Positions 1 to 6,866 are shown, counted from the stretch's first letter. The stretch: 10,140 nt of DNA from Planctomycetota bacterium (GCA_014382465.1 JACNJP010000309.1:1-10140), one strand, 5' to 3'. Notes: generated from the sequence alone by a model not told the origin. A program made the numbers and translations.

Positions 1-77
1 CTCCGGCGATGGCGGTCGGGGTCGACGACCGCAAGCGCACGAGGACCGAATTGCTCCGCTGGCGGCTGGTGGATTAG
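1..77 (+). CDS. 3' end of an unidentified protein gene (partial)
   Basis: A plus-strand frame is open from the left edge to a TAG at 75-77. It encodes about 24 residues ending in ...TELLRWRLVD. Nearly all third positions are G or C, matching the codon use of the certain genes in the window, so this looks like a genuine gene tail. It lies tail-to-tail with the cytochrome gene, whose stop is 31 bases away. The tail is basic (KRTRTELLRWR) and carries no motif I recognise, so I assign no function. The alternative is that this stretch is non-coding GC-rich DNA; the short length limits certainty. Confidence 0.5.
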   Translation, partial: PAMAVGVDDRKRTRTELLRWRLVD

Positions 78-108
78 GGCCAGCGAAAGGGGCCGGATTC
101 CGCCCGCC

Positions 109-2058
109 CTATTGCCAGGCGATGCGAGGCTTGGTCCAGGTGGTCTCGGCCATCACCTCCGGCTCCGCCATATCCGTCGCCAACCAAGCGTCGAGCAGAT
201 CCTGGCCGGACTGCGCCAGCCGGGCGACCGAGCCGTCGTTGGCGAGGTAGAGGAACTGGACGAACTCCCAACTCGTCGGCTGGTAGAGGAGCCTGATCTC
301 CGCGCGGACCGCGCCGGGCGGCGGGTCCAGCGGGACCTCGTCCCAGTAGCGGTACTGCTGCCCGGCCTGCGGGGCCCCGAACCGGTCCTCGGGCACCGGC
401 CGGACGTTGCGCAGCCCGGCCTCGTCGAAATCGAAGCCGAAGGGCGGGATCCTCCCGTCTTCCATCACGAGGTTGAGCAGCGGGAAGTGGAAGTTCTTGT
501 AGGCGGTGCCTGCGGGCTGGTTGGCGACCTGGCCGAGGGTCTTGATCACCGCGCCGCTGACGCGGTCGAAGGCGACCGGCAGGCTGGCCGGCAGGCCTAC
601 CGCGATCAGCTGGGCGGCCCACTCCTGGGTGATCCCGTAGCGCGCCTCCCACACCGTGGTGCGCGGGTGGTCGGGCTGGAGCAGGGTGCGCACGGTCGTC
701 GGCTGTCCTTGGAGGCTCACGGCCAGGTCGCCGTAGGCGCCGTCCTCGAGCAGGAATTCGCCGCTGAGCCCGTACCAGCGCACGTTCAGCCACATGCGCC
801 GCCCCTCGGGGTAGCCGGTCGGCAGCTTGTGACCGGTGAGGTTCACCACCCGGAGCAACGAAGCGTCGAGCTCCAGCGCGGCGGCGTTGCGCAGCTCCGA
901 GCGGGCGCGGAGCTCACCCGCGGCGAGGCCCGCCTTCTGCGCGGCGCTGAGCGGGTCGCCCAGCGGCAGCCGGCCCTGGCTGTCGAGGTACTCGACGGCC
1001 TGCGGCCCCCAGTAGTTGCCGCCGACCAGGTCGTGCACGGCCAGGTCCGGGCGGACGCGGGCGTTGTTCTGCTTCGCTCCCTTGCCGCTGACGGGGCGCA
1101 TGTGGCAGCTCTGGCAGGTGAAGTAGCGGGTGCTGCCGTCCTCGAAATCGCCGCTGCCGGTGCCGGCCACGGCGGCGTCGCGGGCGCGCTGGATCGAGCC
1201 CTGGCGCAGCGCGGGAGGCAGCGCCGGGTAGTCGGCCATCGCCAGCCCCGGGAAGGCCGAGGCCATGTGCTCGCTGTAGGTGCGCTCCACCACGCCGTAG
1301 AGGTGCGGGAAGTTGTTGAAGGCCGCCTTGGTGTCGACCGGGTCGCCGGGCACGCCGCTGAAGCTGCCGGGCGGCAGCGGGTTCACCGCGCCGTTGTTGT
1401 GCGCCAGGTCGCCCACGAGCGGATTCGAGACGTCGTGGCAGCTGCCGCAGAAGTCCGAGGAGCGGTGGAAGGCCGACGGCAGGGCGCTGTGCCGGGCGGT
1501 CGAATCGGCGTAGGGGCCGAAACGCTCGCTGCCGCCCCACTGAACCGTCATACCGTTGCCGTAGTAGGCCCGCGGCGTCGCGCCCTCATCGTGCGCCAGG
1601 AACGGCGGGTTCTGCACGCCGGTGTACTCCGAGCCGTCCGGGTCGACCATGCGGTGGCAGAAGTGGCACTCGACGCCGTCGGCGTCCGCCGAGGTCAGGG
1701 CCGAGCCGTCGGTGGGCGTCGAGCGGCCCTCGAGCCAGGCGATCGGCGTGTGGCAGCGCAGGCACAGGTCGCCGGAGCCGTCGAAGTCCTGCTCCGAGAT
1801 CGCCATGGTGGCCCAGAACAGCGGATCGCGGCCGGCCTGGGCCATCATCGAGCCGTGCCAATTGTGGGCCGGCTCGGAGACCGGGTCGAAGCCGCCGTGG
1901 CAGTTGTCGCAGTTCGAGGCGGCGACGTAGCTGCCGACCTCGCCGGGTTGGGTGCCCGGCATCTGGATCTCGTTCGGCACCGTCAGGGCCAGGCTGGCGG
2001 CGGTGGTCGTCGCCAGCAAAATGGCGCCGGCGTGGATGGGGCGGAAGGATCGGATCAT
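109..2058 (-). CDS. Exported pentaheme cytochrome c family protein
   Basis: This 649-residue protein has an N-terminal hydrophobic segment (about residues 10-26, preceded by Arg3 and Arg6) that looks like a Sec signal. It carries five CxxCH heme c sites at residues 50-54, 99-103, 131-135, 204-208 and 315-319. After the first heme comes a WHGSMMAQAGRDPLFW stretch (67-82), and after the last heme a NLTGHKLPTGYPEGRRMWL stretch (406-424). I recall both from environmental multiheme cytochromes, where such extra histidines can serve as distal heme ligands. The last 230 residues are heme-free and look beta-rich. The likely role is periplasmic or extracellular electron transfer; redox partner and substrate cannot be read from the sequence. 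The ATG at 2056-2058 is the only usual start after an in-frame stop at 2095-2097. I see no good Shine-Dalgarno. No cytochrome maturation or partner reductase gene is adjacent, so it appears to be a single-gene unit. Confidence 0.92.
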   Translation of the reverse strand: MIRSFRPIHAGAILLATTTAASLALTVPNEIQMPGTQPGEVGSYVAASNCDNCHGGFDPVSEPAHNWHGSMMAQAGRDPLFWATMAISEQDFDGSGDLCLRCHTPIAWLEGRSTPTDGSALTSADADGVECHFCHRMVDPDGSEYTGVQNPPFLAHDEGATPRAYYGNGMTVQWGGSERFGPYADSTARHSALPSAFHRSSDFCGSCHDVSNPLVGDLAHNNGAVNPLPPGSFSGVPGDPVDTKAAFNNFPHLYGVVERTYSEHMASAFPGLAMADYPALPPALRQGSIQRARDAAVAGTGSGDFEDGSTRYFTCQSCHMRPVSGKGAKQNNARVRPDLAVHDLVGGNYWGPQAVEYLDSQGRLPLGDPLSAAQKAGLAAGELRARSELRNAAALELDASLLRVVNLTGHKLPTGYPEGRRMWLNVRWYGLSGEFLLEDGAYGDLAVSLQGQPTTVRTLLQPDHPRTTVWEARYGITQEWAAQLIAVGLPASLPVAFDRVSGAVIKTLGQVANQPAGTAYKNFHFPLLNLVMEDGRIPPFGFDFDEAGLRNVRPVPEDRFGAPQAGQQYRYWDEVPLDPPPGAVRAEIRLLYQPTSWEFVQFLYLANDGSVARLAQSGQDLLDAWLATDMAEPEVMAETTWTKPRIAWQ

Positions 2059-2166
2059 GGGCCGGACGGGGACGTCGGTCAGCGGACACGTAAGCTAGGC
2101 GTCAATTAAACCCTGCGCCCGGCCCCCGCGAGAGCCAATCCTGCGTTGCAAATGTCGAGAACCGCG
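2059..2166. promoter_or_regulatory. Divergent promoter region between cytochrome and prolyl oligopeptidase genes
   Basis: These 108 bases separate two divergently transcribed genes and so must hold promoters for both. The only AT-rich patch is at about 2091-2110. On the minus strand it contains a TTGACG hexamer (2100-2105) that resembles a sigma-70 -35 box, but no matching -10 box lies at the usual distance. On the plus strand the same patch (AATTAAA) could serve as a -10 element for the peptidase. Assignment of individual boxes is tentative. Confidence 0.4.
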
Positions 2167-4299
2167 ATGAACCGCCTCTACGCCCTCCTCCTCGCTCTGC
2201 TCGCTCTCGGCTGCGGCGCGCCGGGGCACCTCACCGGGGACGGCGGCCATCGCTACCCCGCAACGGCCACCGTCGACCACCACGACGTCTACCACGGCGT
2301 CCCGGTCGCCGACCCCTACCGCTGGCTCGAGGATCCGGACTCGGCCGAGACCAAGGCCTGGGTCGAGCGGCAGAACCGCCACACCTTCCGCTACCTCGAC
2401 GGCCTCGACGGGCGCAGGGCCATCGAGGCCCGGCTCACCGAGCTGTGGGACTACGAGCGCTTCGGCACGCCGGTGCGCAAGGGCGGCCGCTACTTCTACA
2501 CCCGCAACGACGGCCTCCAGAACCAGTCGGTGCTCTACGTGCAGGAGGGCCTCGACGGCGACCCCAGGGTGTTGCTCGACCCGAACGGCCTGAGCCAGGA
2601 CGGCACCGTCGCGCTGGCCTCCTGGGAGATCTCGGAGGACGGACGCCGCGTGGCCTACGCCCTGTCGAGCGGCGGGTCCGACTGGCGCGAGTGGCGGGTC
2701 CGCGACGTCGACAGCGGCCAGGACCTCGGCGACCACCTGAAGTGGACCAAGTTCAGCGGCGTGGCCTGGGCGGCCGACGGCGGCGGCTTCTACTACGGTC
2801 GCTACCCCGAGCCGCGCGGCGCCGAGCTGACGGCTGCCAACCGGGATCACAAGCTCTACTTCCACCAGCTCGGCGCGCCGCAGTCGGCCGACCGGGTGGT
2901 CTACGAGCGGCCCGAGTTCCCGGCCTGGAGCTTCAGCGCCGAGCTCACCGACGACGGCCGCTGGCTGGTGATCCAGGGCAGCGAAGGCACCGAGCGCAAG
3001 AACCGGCTGTGGTACCAGGACCTGGAGGCCGGCGGCGGCACCAGCGGCCTGTGCACCGACTTCGACGCCAGCTACGAGGTCGTCGGCAACCACGGCGCCA
3101 CCTGGTTCCTCTTCACCACCAAGGACGCCCCGCGCGGCCGGGTGGTGGCCGTCGACCTGGCCCACCCCGAGCCGGCCGCCTGGCGGGAGGTCGTTCCCCA
3201 GTCCGACGACGCCCTGACCGAGGTCGACCTGCTCGGCGGGGCCCTGGTCTGCCACTACCTGCACGACGCCAGCAGCCTGGTGCGGGTCCTCGAGACCGAC
3301 GGCCGCCGACGGCTGCAGGTCGCCCTGCCAGCGCTGGGAACGGTCGACGGCCTCAGCGGCTCGCCCGACCGCGACGAGGCCTTCTATTCCTTCTCCAGCT
3401 TCACCAACCCGGGAACGGTGTTCCGCCTCGACCTCGCCAGCGGCGCGTCCGAAGCCCACTTCGCGCCGGAGGTCGGCTTCGACCCGGCAGGCTTCGTCAC
3501 CTCACAGGTGTGGTTCAGCAGCCCGGACGGCACCCGCGTGCCGATGTTCCTGGTGCACCGCAAGGACCTCGCCCCCGACGGCCGGCGGCCGGTCCAGCTC
3601 TACGGTTACGGCGGCTTCAACATCGCAATCACGCCCTCCTTCAACGTCGCCAACCTGGTGTGGATGGAGATGGGCGGGGTGTTCGCGGTCGCCAACATCC
3701 GCGGCGGCGGCGAGTTCGGCCGCGACTGGCACCTGGCCGGGACCGTCCACGACAAGCAGAAGGTCTTCGACGACTTCATCGCCGCCGGCGAGTGGCTGGT
3801 CGAGAGCGGCTGGACCGAGCCCTCGCGCCTGGCGATCCGCGGCGCCAGCAACGGCGGCCTACTGGTCGGGGCCTGCCTCAACCAGCGACCGGATCTCTAC
3901 GGTGCCGCCCTGCCGGCGGTCGGCGTCATGGACATGCTGCGCTTCCACGAATTCACCATCGGCTGGGCCTGGACCAGCGATTACGGCTCGAGCGCCGACC
4001 CTGAGCAGTTCCGCACGCTGCTGGCCTACTCGCCCTACCACAACCTCCGCCCGGGGGTCCGCTACCCGGCGGTGATGGTGACCACGGGCGATCACGACGA
4101 CCGGGTGGTCCCGGCGCACTCCTTCAAATACGCCGCTGCGCTGCAGAAGGCCCAAGGGGGGCCGAAGCCGGTCCTGATCCGCGTCGAGACCCGCGCGGGC
4201 CATGGGGCCGGCAAGCCGACCTCCAAGCGAATCGCGGAGTACGCCGACATGTGGGCCTTCCTGCAGAAGGAGCTGGGCATGCCGGCGCCCCGCTTCTGA
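2167..4299 (+). CDS. Prolyl oligopeptidase (S9A family), probable lipoprotein
   Basis: This 710-residue serine peptidase should cleave proline-containing peptides on the carboxyl side of proline. Numbered from ATG 2167, the catalytic triad is complete: Ser561 in GASNGG, Asp644 in HDDRVVP and His679 in AGHGAGKP. The substrate-binding Arg646, the YGYGGF oxyanion-side motif and ANIRGGGEFG are also present. The N-terminal half is the seven-bladed propeller that gates the active site; the alpha/beta hydrolase domain starts near residue 440. Length is typical of the family. The start at 2167 gives a short leader, MNRLYALLLALLALGC, with a lipobox-like end at Cys16, and a weak GAGA six bases upstream of the ATG. 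The in-frame ATG at 2152 and TTG at 2146 only lengthen the n-region. The cytosolic animal and plant enzymes have no such leader, so this copy probably works in the periplasm or on a membrane surface in peptide scavenging. Identity is very sure; lipidation is an inference. Confidence 0.95.
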   Translation: MNRLYALLLALLALGCGAPGHLTGDGGHRYPATATVDHHDVYHGVPVADPYRWLEDPDSAETKAWVERQNRHTFRYLDGLDGRRAIEARLTELWDYERFGTPVRKGGRYFYTRNDGLQNQSVLYVQEGLDGDPRVLLDPNGLSQDGTVALASWEISEDGRRVAYALSSGGSDWREWRVRDVDSGQDLGDHLKWTKFSGVAWAADGGGFYYGRYPEPRGAELTAANRDHKLYFHQLGAPQSADRVVYERPEFPAWSFSAELTDDGRWLVIQGSEGTERKNRLWYQDLEAGGGTSGLCTDFDASYEVVGNHGATWFLFTTKDAPRGRVVAVDLAHPEPAAWREVVPQSDDALTEVDLLGGALVCHYLHDASSLVRVLETDGRRRLQVALPALGTVDGLSGSPDRDEAFYSFSSFTNPGTVFRLDLASGASEAHFAPEVGFDPAGFVTSQVWFSSPDGTRVPMFLVHRKDLAPDGRRPVQLYGYGGFNIAITPSFNVANLVWMEMGGVFAVANIRGGGEFGRDWHLAGTVHDKQKVFDDFIAAGEWLVESGWTEPSRLAIRGASNGGLLVGACLNQRPDLYGAALPAVGVMDMLRFHEFTIGWAWTSDYGSSADPEQFRTLLAYSPYHNLRPGVRYPAVMVTTGDHDDRVVPAHSFKYAAALQKAQGGPKPVLIRVETRAGHGAGKPTSKRIAEYADMWAFLQKELGMPAPRF

Positions 4300-4313
4300 T
4301 CCCGAGGCCGCCC

Positions 4314-4529
4314 CTACTCGCCGCCGCCGGGCAGCATGAAGTCGCGGTCCTTGACGGTCTTCCGGCCATCCTTGCGGGCCCGCTCGATGGCCTCGTCACA
4401 GAGGGTCCGCACCAGGTCGGAGACGACCGGCGCGACGTTGCCCGCGGTGTTCATGCCCGCTCGGGCGCGGATGTAGTTCTTGAGCTTCGATACAACGAGC
4501 AGAACTTCCTTCTCGGCGGAATCGTTCAA
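4314..4529 (-). CDS. Small bacterial histone (single histone-fold protein)
   Basis: This 71-residue protein has the layout of one histone fold. A short first helix (about residues 14-23, SKLKNYIRAR) is followed by a loop with MNTAG, a long central helix (31-55), then the GRKTVKDRDF segment (55-64), where the third helix is cut short. GRKT followed by an acidic DxD is the counterpart of the loop 2/helix 3 GRKTIKAED element of archaeal histones. The SKxKxYI...MNT...GRKTVxxRDF pattern matches what I recall of short bacterial histones such as Bdellovibrio Bd0055, a chromatin protein. It should bind DNA as a dimer in the nucleoid. The frame starts at TTG, supported by a perfect GGAGG five bases upstream. 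The tail MLPGGGE is probably disordered. Its stop lies 14 bases from the convergent peptidase stop. It follows msrA on the same strand with a 122-base gap. Confidence 0.82.
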   Translation of the reverse strand: MNDSAEKEVLLVVSKLKNYIRARAGMNTAGNVAPVVSDLVRTLCDEAIERARKDGRKTVKDRDFMLPGGGE

Positions 4530-4534
4530 TCTGT

Positions 4535-4539
4535 CCTCC
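4535..4539 (-). promoter_or_regulatory. Strong Shine-Dalgarno of the histone gene
   Basis: The minus strand reads GGAGG, then ACAGA, then TTG. This is a perfect anti-16S match at ideal spacing and settles a TTG start for the histone gene. It is one of the two clearest ribosome-binding sites in the window (with that of the permease), which fits a highly translated small structural protein. Confidence 0.75.
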
Positions 4540-4546
4540 GTCTCCA

Positions 4547-4554
4547 GGGGGGGG
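4547..4554. repeat. Homopolymer run G8 (C8 on the coding strand) in the histone leader
   Basis: Eight consecutive G residues on the plus strand lie just upstream of the histone Shine-Dalgarno. They fall in the untranslated leader rather than in a reading frame of a recognised gene. Runs of this length can slip during replication. Any effect here would be on leader spacing or structure, not on the protein frame. No function is shown. Confidence 0.6.
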
Positions 4555-4609
4555 TTGTCGGGAGAGGCTCCGGCAAGGCGCCAGGGGCCGTCAGGGCGAG
4601 TTTAACGCC

Positions 4610-4638
4610 CCTCCAGCCGAAAAGGGAAGCGCTGGAGG
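4610..4638 (-). terminator. Inverted repeat between msrA and histone gene, possible terminator
   Basis: CCTCCAGC (4610-4617) and GCTGGAGG (4631-4638) form a perfect 8-base-pair stem with a 13-base loop. It begins 14 bases past the msrA stop codon, where a terminator would sit. On the minus strand the stem is followed by GGCGTTAAACT rather than a run of T, so it is not a classical intrinsic terminator. It could instead attenuate read-through, stabilise the 3' end of the upstream transcript, or lie within the histone promoter, because TTAAACT (4600-4606) could act as a -10 element. Confidence 0.45.
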
Positions 4639-4651
4639 CCCCTCCTGGTGC

Positions 4652-5128
4652 TCACCTGGGGCAGTCCGGGCGACCGTCTTTCTCCAGAAATTGTTGGTGT
4701 TCCTCCTCAGCCGGCCAGAATTCGGCGCACCGGTGGACCTCGGTTTGGAGCGGATCCGGGTAGCGGCCGCTCGAGTCCAGGGCCTCCACCGCGCGGGCGG
4801 CGGCCTCCACCTGGTGGTCGTCGTGGCAATAGATCACGGATCGGTGCTGGCTGCCGAGATCGGCGTCCTGGCGGCCCGGCGGGGCCGGATCGTGGCAGGA
4901 CCAGAAGACCGCGAGCAGGTCCTCGAAGCTGACCTGGCCGGGATCGTAGGTGACCTCGCAGACCTCGGCGTGGCCGGTCTGGCCGCCGCCGACCTGCTCA
5001 TGGCTGGGGGAGATGACGCTGCCGCCCATGTAGCCGACGCGGGTGGCGAGGACCCCGGAGACCTGGCGGAAGGTGGACTCGACTCCCCAGAAACTCCCGG
5101 CGGCGAAGGTGGCGATCCTGGATTCCAT
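4652..5128 (-). CDS. msrA: MsrA-like peptide methionine sulfoxide reductase homologue with Ser in place of catalytic Cys
   Basis: This 158-residue protein is clearly of the MsrA fold. It has FAAGSFWGVE (residues 8-17), the GHAEV motif with Glu55, VTYDP (59-63), the CHDP motif (78-81), DLGSQHRSVIY (90-100) and the C-terminal EEEHQQFLEK (141-150). MsrA normally reduces methionine-S-sulfoxide in proteins using the cysteine of GCFWG. Here that residue is Ser12, codon AGT. The conserved tyrosine of GSQYRS is His95. Five other cysteines exist (57, 78, 101, 134, 156), the last near where resolving cysteines often lie. The protein may therefore be inactive, use different chemistry, or act as a binding protein. 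A single-base sequencing error (TGT read as AGT) would also explain Ser12, but not His95. Start ATG 5128 gives a normal N-terminus. It lies 35 bases after the permease stop, so it is probably in the same transcript. Confidence 0.88.
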   Translation of the reverse strand: MESRIATFAAGSFWGVESTFRQVSGVLATRVGYMGGSVISPSHEQVGGGQTGHAEVCEVTYDPGQVSFEDLLAVFWSCHDPAPPGRQDADLGSQHRSVIYCHDDHQVEAAARAVEALDSSGRYPDPLQTEVHRCAEFWPAEEEHQQFLEKDGRPDCPR

Positions 5129-5163
5129 GGGCGGCCTAATCTGCGGATCCTAGCGTCCCGGGC

Positions 5164-5931
5164 CTAGAAATCGCGGCGCTCGAAGCGGCGCAGCGCGAGC
5201 AGCAGGAACAGGAGGCCGGCGCCGGCGAAGGAGGCCGCTTCGGGCCACGGGAATTGTCCGGTCGTCATGCCCGCCAGCCGGTTCACGTCCACCAAGGCGA
5301 ACAAGGTGTAATCGCCGAGCCCCTTCACCAGGTAGAGGGCGAACTGCAGCAGCATCAGCCCGATGAGGATGATCCCGGCCTTCAGCTGGTGCTCGAAGCC
5401 GGCCGAGAGCCAGGTGCAGAAGGCCAGCTGCATGAGCAGGAAGAGGCTCAGGTAGCAGGCGCCCAGCAGCACCGGCGTCAGCGCGAGGTGCTCGCCGATC
5501 AAGGGGCTCATCGCCATGCCGGCGAGCGAGGACAGGAACACCGGAGCCACCACCAGGACCGCGGCCACGGCGAAGCGCGTGAGCAGGACGCGGCGGCGGC
5601 TGACCGGCCGGGAGAGCAGGAATTCGGCGGTCTTCTGGTCGGCCTCCCGCGCCACCAGGCCGCTGCCAAAGAGCGCCGCCGCCGCCAGCCCGAACAGGCT
5701 GCAGCCCTTGAAGTACTGCTGGATGGCGAAGTAGGCCCAGTAGCCGAACTCATCGATGCCCGCGATCAGGTCCCTCAGGGCGTCGAAGGGGATCAGCTTG
5801 AAGATGGCCGGCATGTTGTCCCGGAAGTCCGGCCAGTAGAAGACCGCCGCGGCCAGCGCGCCGGTCATCAGCACCAGGTAGCCGAGGGCCACCCAGAGGG
5901 TGTCTCGGAGGTACTGGCGGACCAGGTTCAC
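5164..5931 (-). CDS. ABC-2 type transporter permease
   Basis: This 255-residue membrane protein has six predicted transmembrane helices at about residues 12-32, 74-94, 115-140, 152-175, 184-203 and 231-248. Between the second and third it carries AREADQKTAEFLLSRPVSRR, the cytoplasmic segment typical of ABC-2 permeases that contacts the ATPase. With the upstream ATP-binding protein it should form a two-plus-two exporter in the inner membrane; the substrate is not evident. The start is GTG at 5929-5931, overlapping the ATPase stop as GTGA, which indicates translational coupling. A longer frame opening at 6084 adds 51 Arg/Ala/Gly-rich residues that are a shadow of the ATPase, so I reject it. The first extracytoplasmic loop of about 40 residues is longer than the others. 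Confidence 0.9.
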   Translation of the reverse strand: MNLVRQYLRDTLWVALGYLVLMTGALAAAVFYWPDFRDNMPAIFKLIPFDALRDLIAGIDEFGYWAYFAIQQYFKGCSLFGLAAAALFGSGLVAREADQKTAEFLLSRPVSRRRVLLTRFAVAAVLVVAPVFLSSLAGMAMSPLIGEHLALTPVLLGACYLSLFLLMQLAFCTWLSAGFEHQLKAGIILIGLMLLQFALYLVKGLGDYTLFALVDVNRLAGMTTGQFPWPEAASFAGAGLLFLLLALRRFERRDF

Positions 5932-6830
5932 GGCCGCACCTCTTCGCGCTCGGCCTGGTCCGGTCCGTAGAGCAGCTCGAAGACCTGCTCCAGGCCGCCC
6001 TCGGCGTCGCGGATGCCGTCGAGCGGCAGGTGCGAGATGGCCAGCACCGCCTGCTCCAGCGGGCCTTCGAATTCTAGGCGCCACTCCCGCTCCTGGCCGC
6101 GCCAGGAGAACCCGGGCCGGCTCGGCAGCTGATCGGCAGTCCGCGCCTCGCGCAGGCGCAGGCAGAGCACCTGGCCCAGGCGCTCGACCAGTTCGGTCAT
6201 GTCGCCGGTCTCGAGCAGGCTGCCGGCGCGCAGGAAGGCGACCCGGTCGCAGACCCGCTCGACGCTGGCGAGGTCGTGCGAGGAGAAGAACACGGTGCGC
6301 CCGGCGTCCGCTTCCCGCCGCAGGAGCCGCTCCACCAGGCGCCGGGCGTCGGGGTCGAGCCCCTCCATCGGCTCGTCGAGCAGCAGCAGCGGCGCGCCGC
6401 TGGCCAGCGCCTGGGTCAGCAGCAGCTTGCGCTTCATGCCGTGGCTGAGCTGGCCGACCTTGCGGCGCGGCGGCAGCTCGAAGACCTCGATCAGCTCGCC
6501 GGCGAGCGCCCGGTCGGCCCGCGGGTGGAAGCCGATGGCGAAGTCGATCAGCTCCTCACAGCGCATCCGGTGATAGAGGGCGGTCTCCCCCGGGGCGTAG
6601 CCGACCCGCCGGCGCACCTCGAGCGACTGGCGCAGGGCGTCGAGACCGTCGACCCGGATGCTGCCGGAGTCGGGCCGGACCACCCCCACGAGGCACTTCA
6701 AGAAGGTCGACTTGCCGGCGCCGTTGGGGCCAACGAAGCCGAAGATCTCCCCCTCGCGGACCTCCAGGTCGACCCCCCGGAGCACCGGCCGTCCATCGTA
6801 AGTCTTTGAAAGACCCTGAGTTAAAATCAT
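5928..6830 (-). CDS. ABC-2 type transporter ATP-binding protein
   Basis: This 300-residue cytoplasmic ATPase powers the adjacent permease. Walker A is GPNGAGKST (residues 34-42, Lys40). The Q-loop region reads GYAPGE (78-82 area), as in many ABC-2 ATPases. The signature is LSHGMKRK (128-135). Walker B is LLLLDEP (148-154) with catalytic Glu153, the D-loop follows as MEGLDPD, and the switch histidine is His185 in SSHD. All catalytic elements are intact. Residues from about 215 onward form a C-terminal extension with EWRLEFEGPLEQAVLAISHL, similar to the small regulatory domain of this subfamily. The start is ATG 6828-6830 with no clear Shine-Dalgarno, so the 5' leader may be short. It is the first gene of a minus-strand run: ATPase, permease, MsrA-like protein and perhaps the histone. 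The substrate is unknown. Confidence 0.93.
   Translation of the reverse strand: MILTQGLSKTYDGRPVLRGVDLEVREGEIFGFVGPNGAGKSTFLKCLVGVVRPDSGSIRVDGLDALRQSLEVRRRVGYAPGETALYHRMRCEELIDFAIGFHPRADRALAGELIEVFELPPRRKVGQLSHGMKRKLLLTQALASGAPLLLLDEPMEGLDPDARRLVERLLRREADAGRTVFFSSHDLASVERVCDRVAFLRAGSLLETGDMTELVERLGQVLCLRLREARTADQLPSRPGFSWRGQEREWRLEFEGPLEQAVLAISHLPLDGIRDAEGGLEQVFELLYGPDQAEREEVRP
5939..5942 (-). promoter_or_regulatory. Shine-Dalgarno of the permease gene inside the ATPase gene
   Basis: The minus strand reads AGAGGTG seven bases before the GTG start at 5931, within the last codons of the ATPase gene. This decides the GTG start over the longer frame and supports coupled translation of the two transporter subunits. 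Confidence 0.65.
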
Positions 6831-6844
6831 GCGTTGCGATCAGG

Positions 6845-6864
6845 GGCGAATCGGGAGATTCGCC
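6845..6864. repeat. Perfect inverted repeat, candidate operator
   Basis: GGCGAATC (6845-6852) and GATTCGCC (6857-6864) are perfect complements separated by GGGA. The site is 15 bases upstream of the ATPase start codon. A 20-base dyad in this position is typical of a dimeric repressor site. It could equally fold as a tetraloop hairpin in the ATPase leader RNA. Confidence 0.5.
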
Positions 6865-6866
6865 AG

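Noticed and set aside
78..108. Terminator between the left-edge gene and the cytochrome gene
   Set aside because: Only a 4-base GGCC repeat is seen and there is no T-run, so it is too weak to call.
112..2109. Long plus-strand open frame opposite the cytochrome gene
   Set aside because: It is a GC-driven antisense shadow: Arg/Gly/Ala/His-rich with no domain, while the minus strand shows five heme motifs and a signal peptide.
2146..2166. TTG 2146 or ATG 2152 as the peptidase start
   Set aside because: Neither has a Shine-Dalgarno at suitable spacing. ATG 2167 has GAGA upstream and directly precedes a compact signal peptide. ATG 2152 cannot be fully excluded.
4314..4529. Ribbon-helix-helix antitoxin interpretation of the small protein
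   Set aside because: There is no partner toxin gene. The long central helix followed by GRKTVKDRDF fits a histone fold better than an Arc/CopG protein.
5093..5095. Selenocysteine at the MsrA active site
   Set aside because: Some MsrA proteins use selenocysteine, but the codon here is AGT, not TGA, and there is no stop to recode.
5932..6084. N-terminal extension of the permease to 6084
   Set aside because: The added residues are Arg/Ala/Gly-rich, antiparallel to nothing known, and overlap the ATPase gene in another frame. A GTG with a good Shine-Dalgarno at 5931 gives a normal permease N-terminus.
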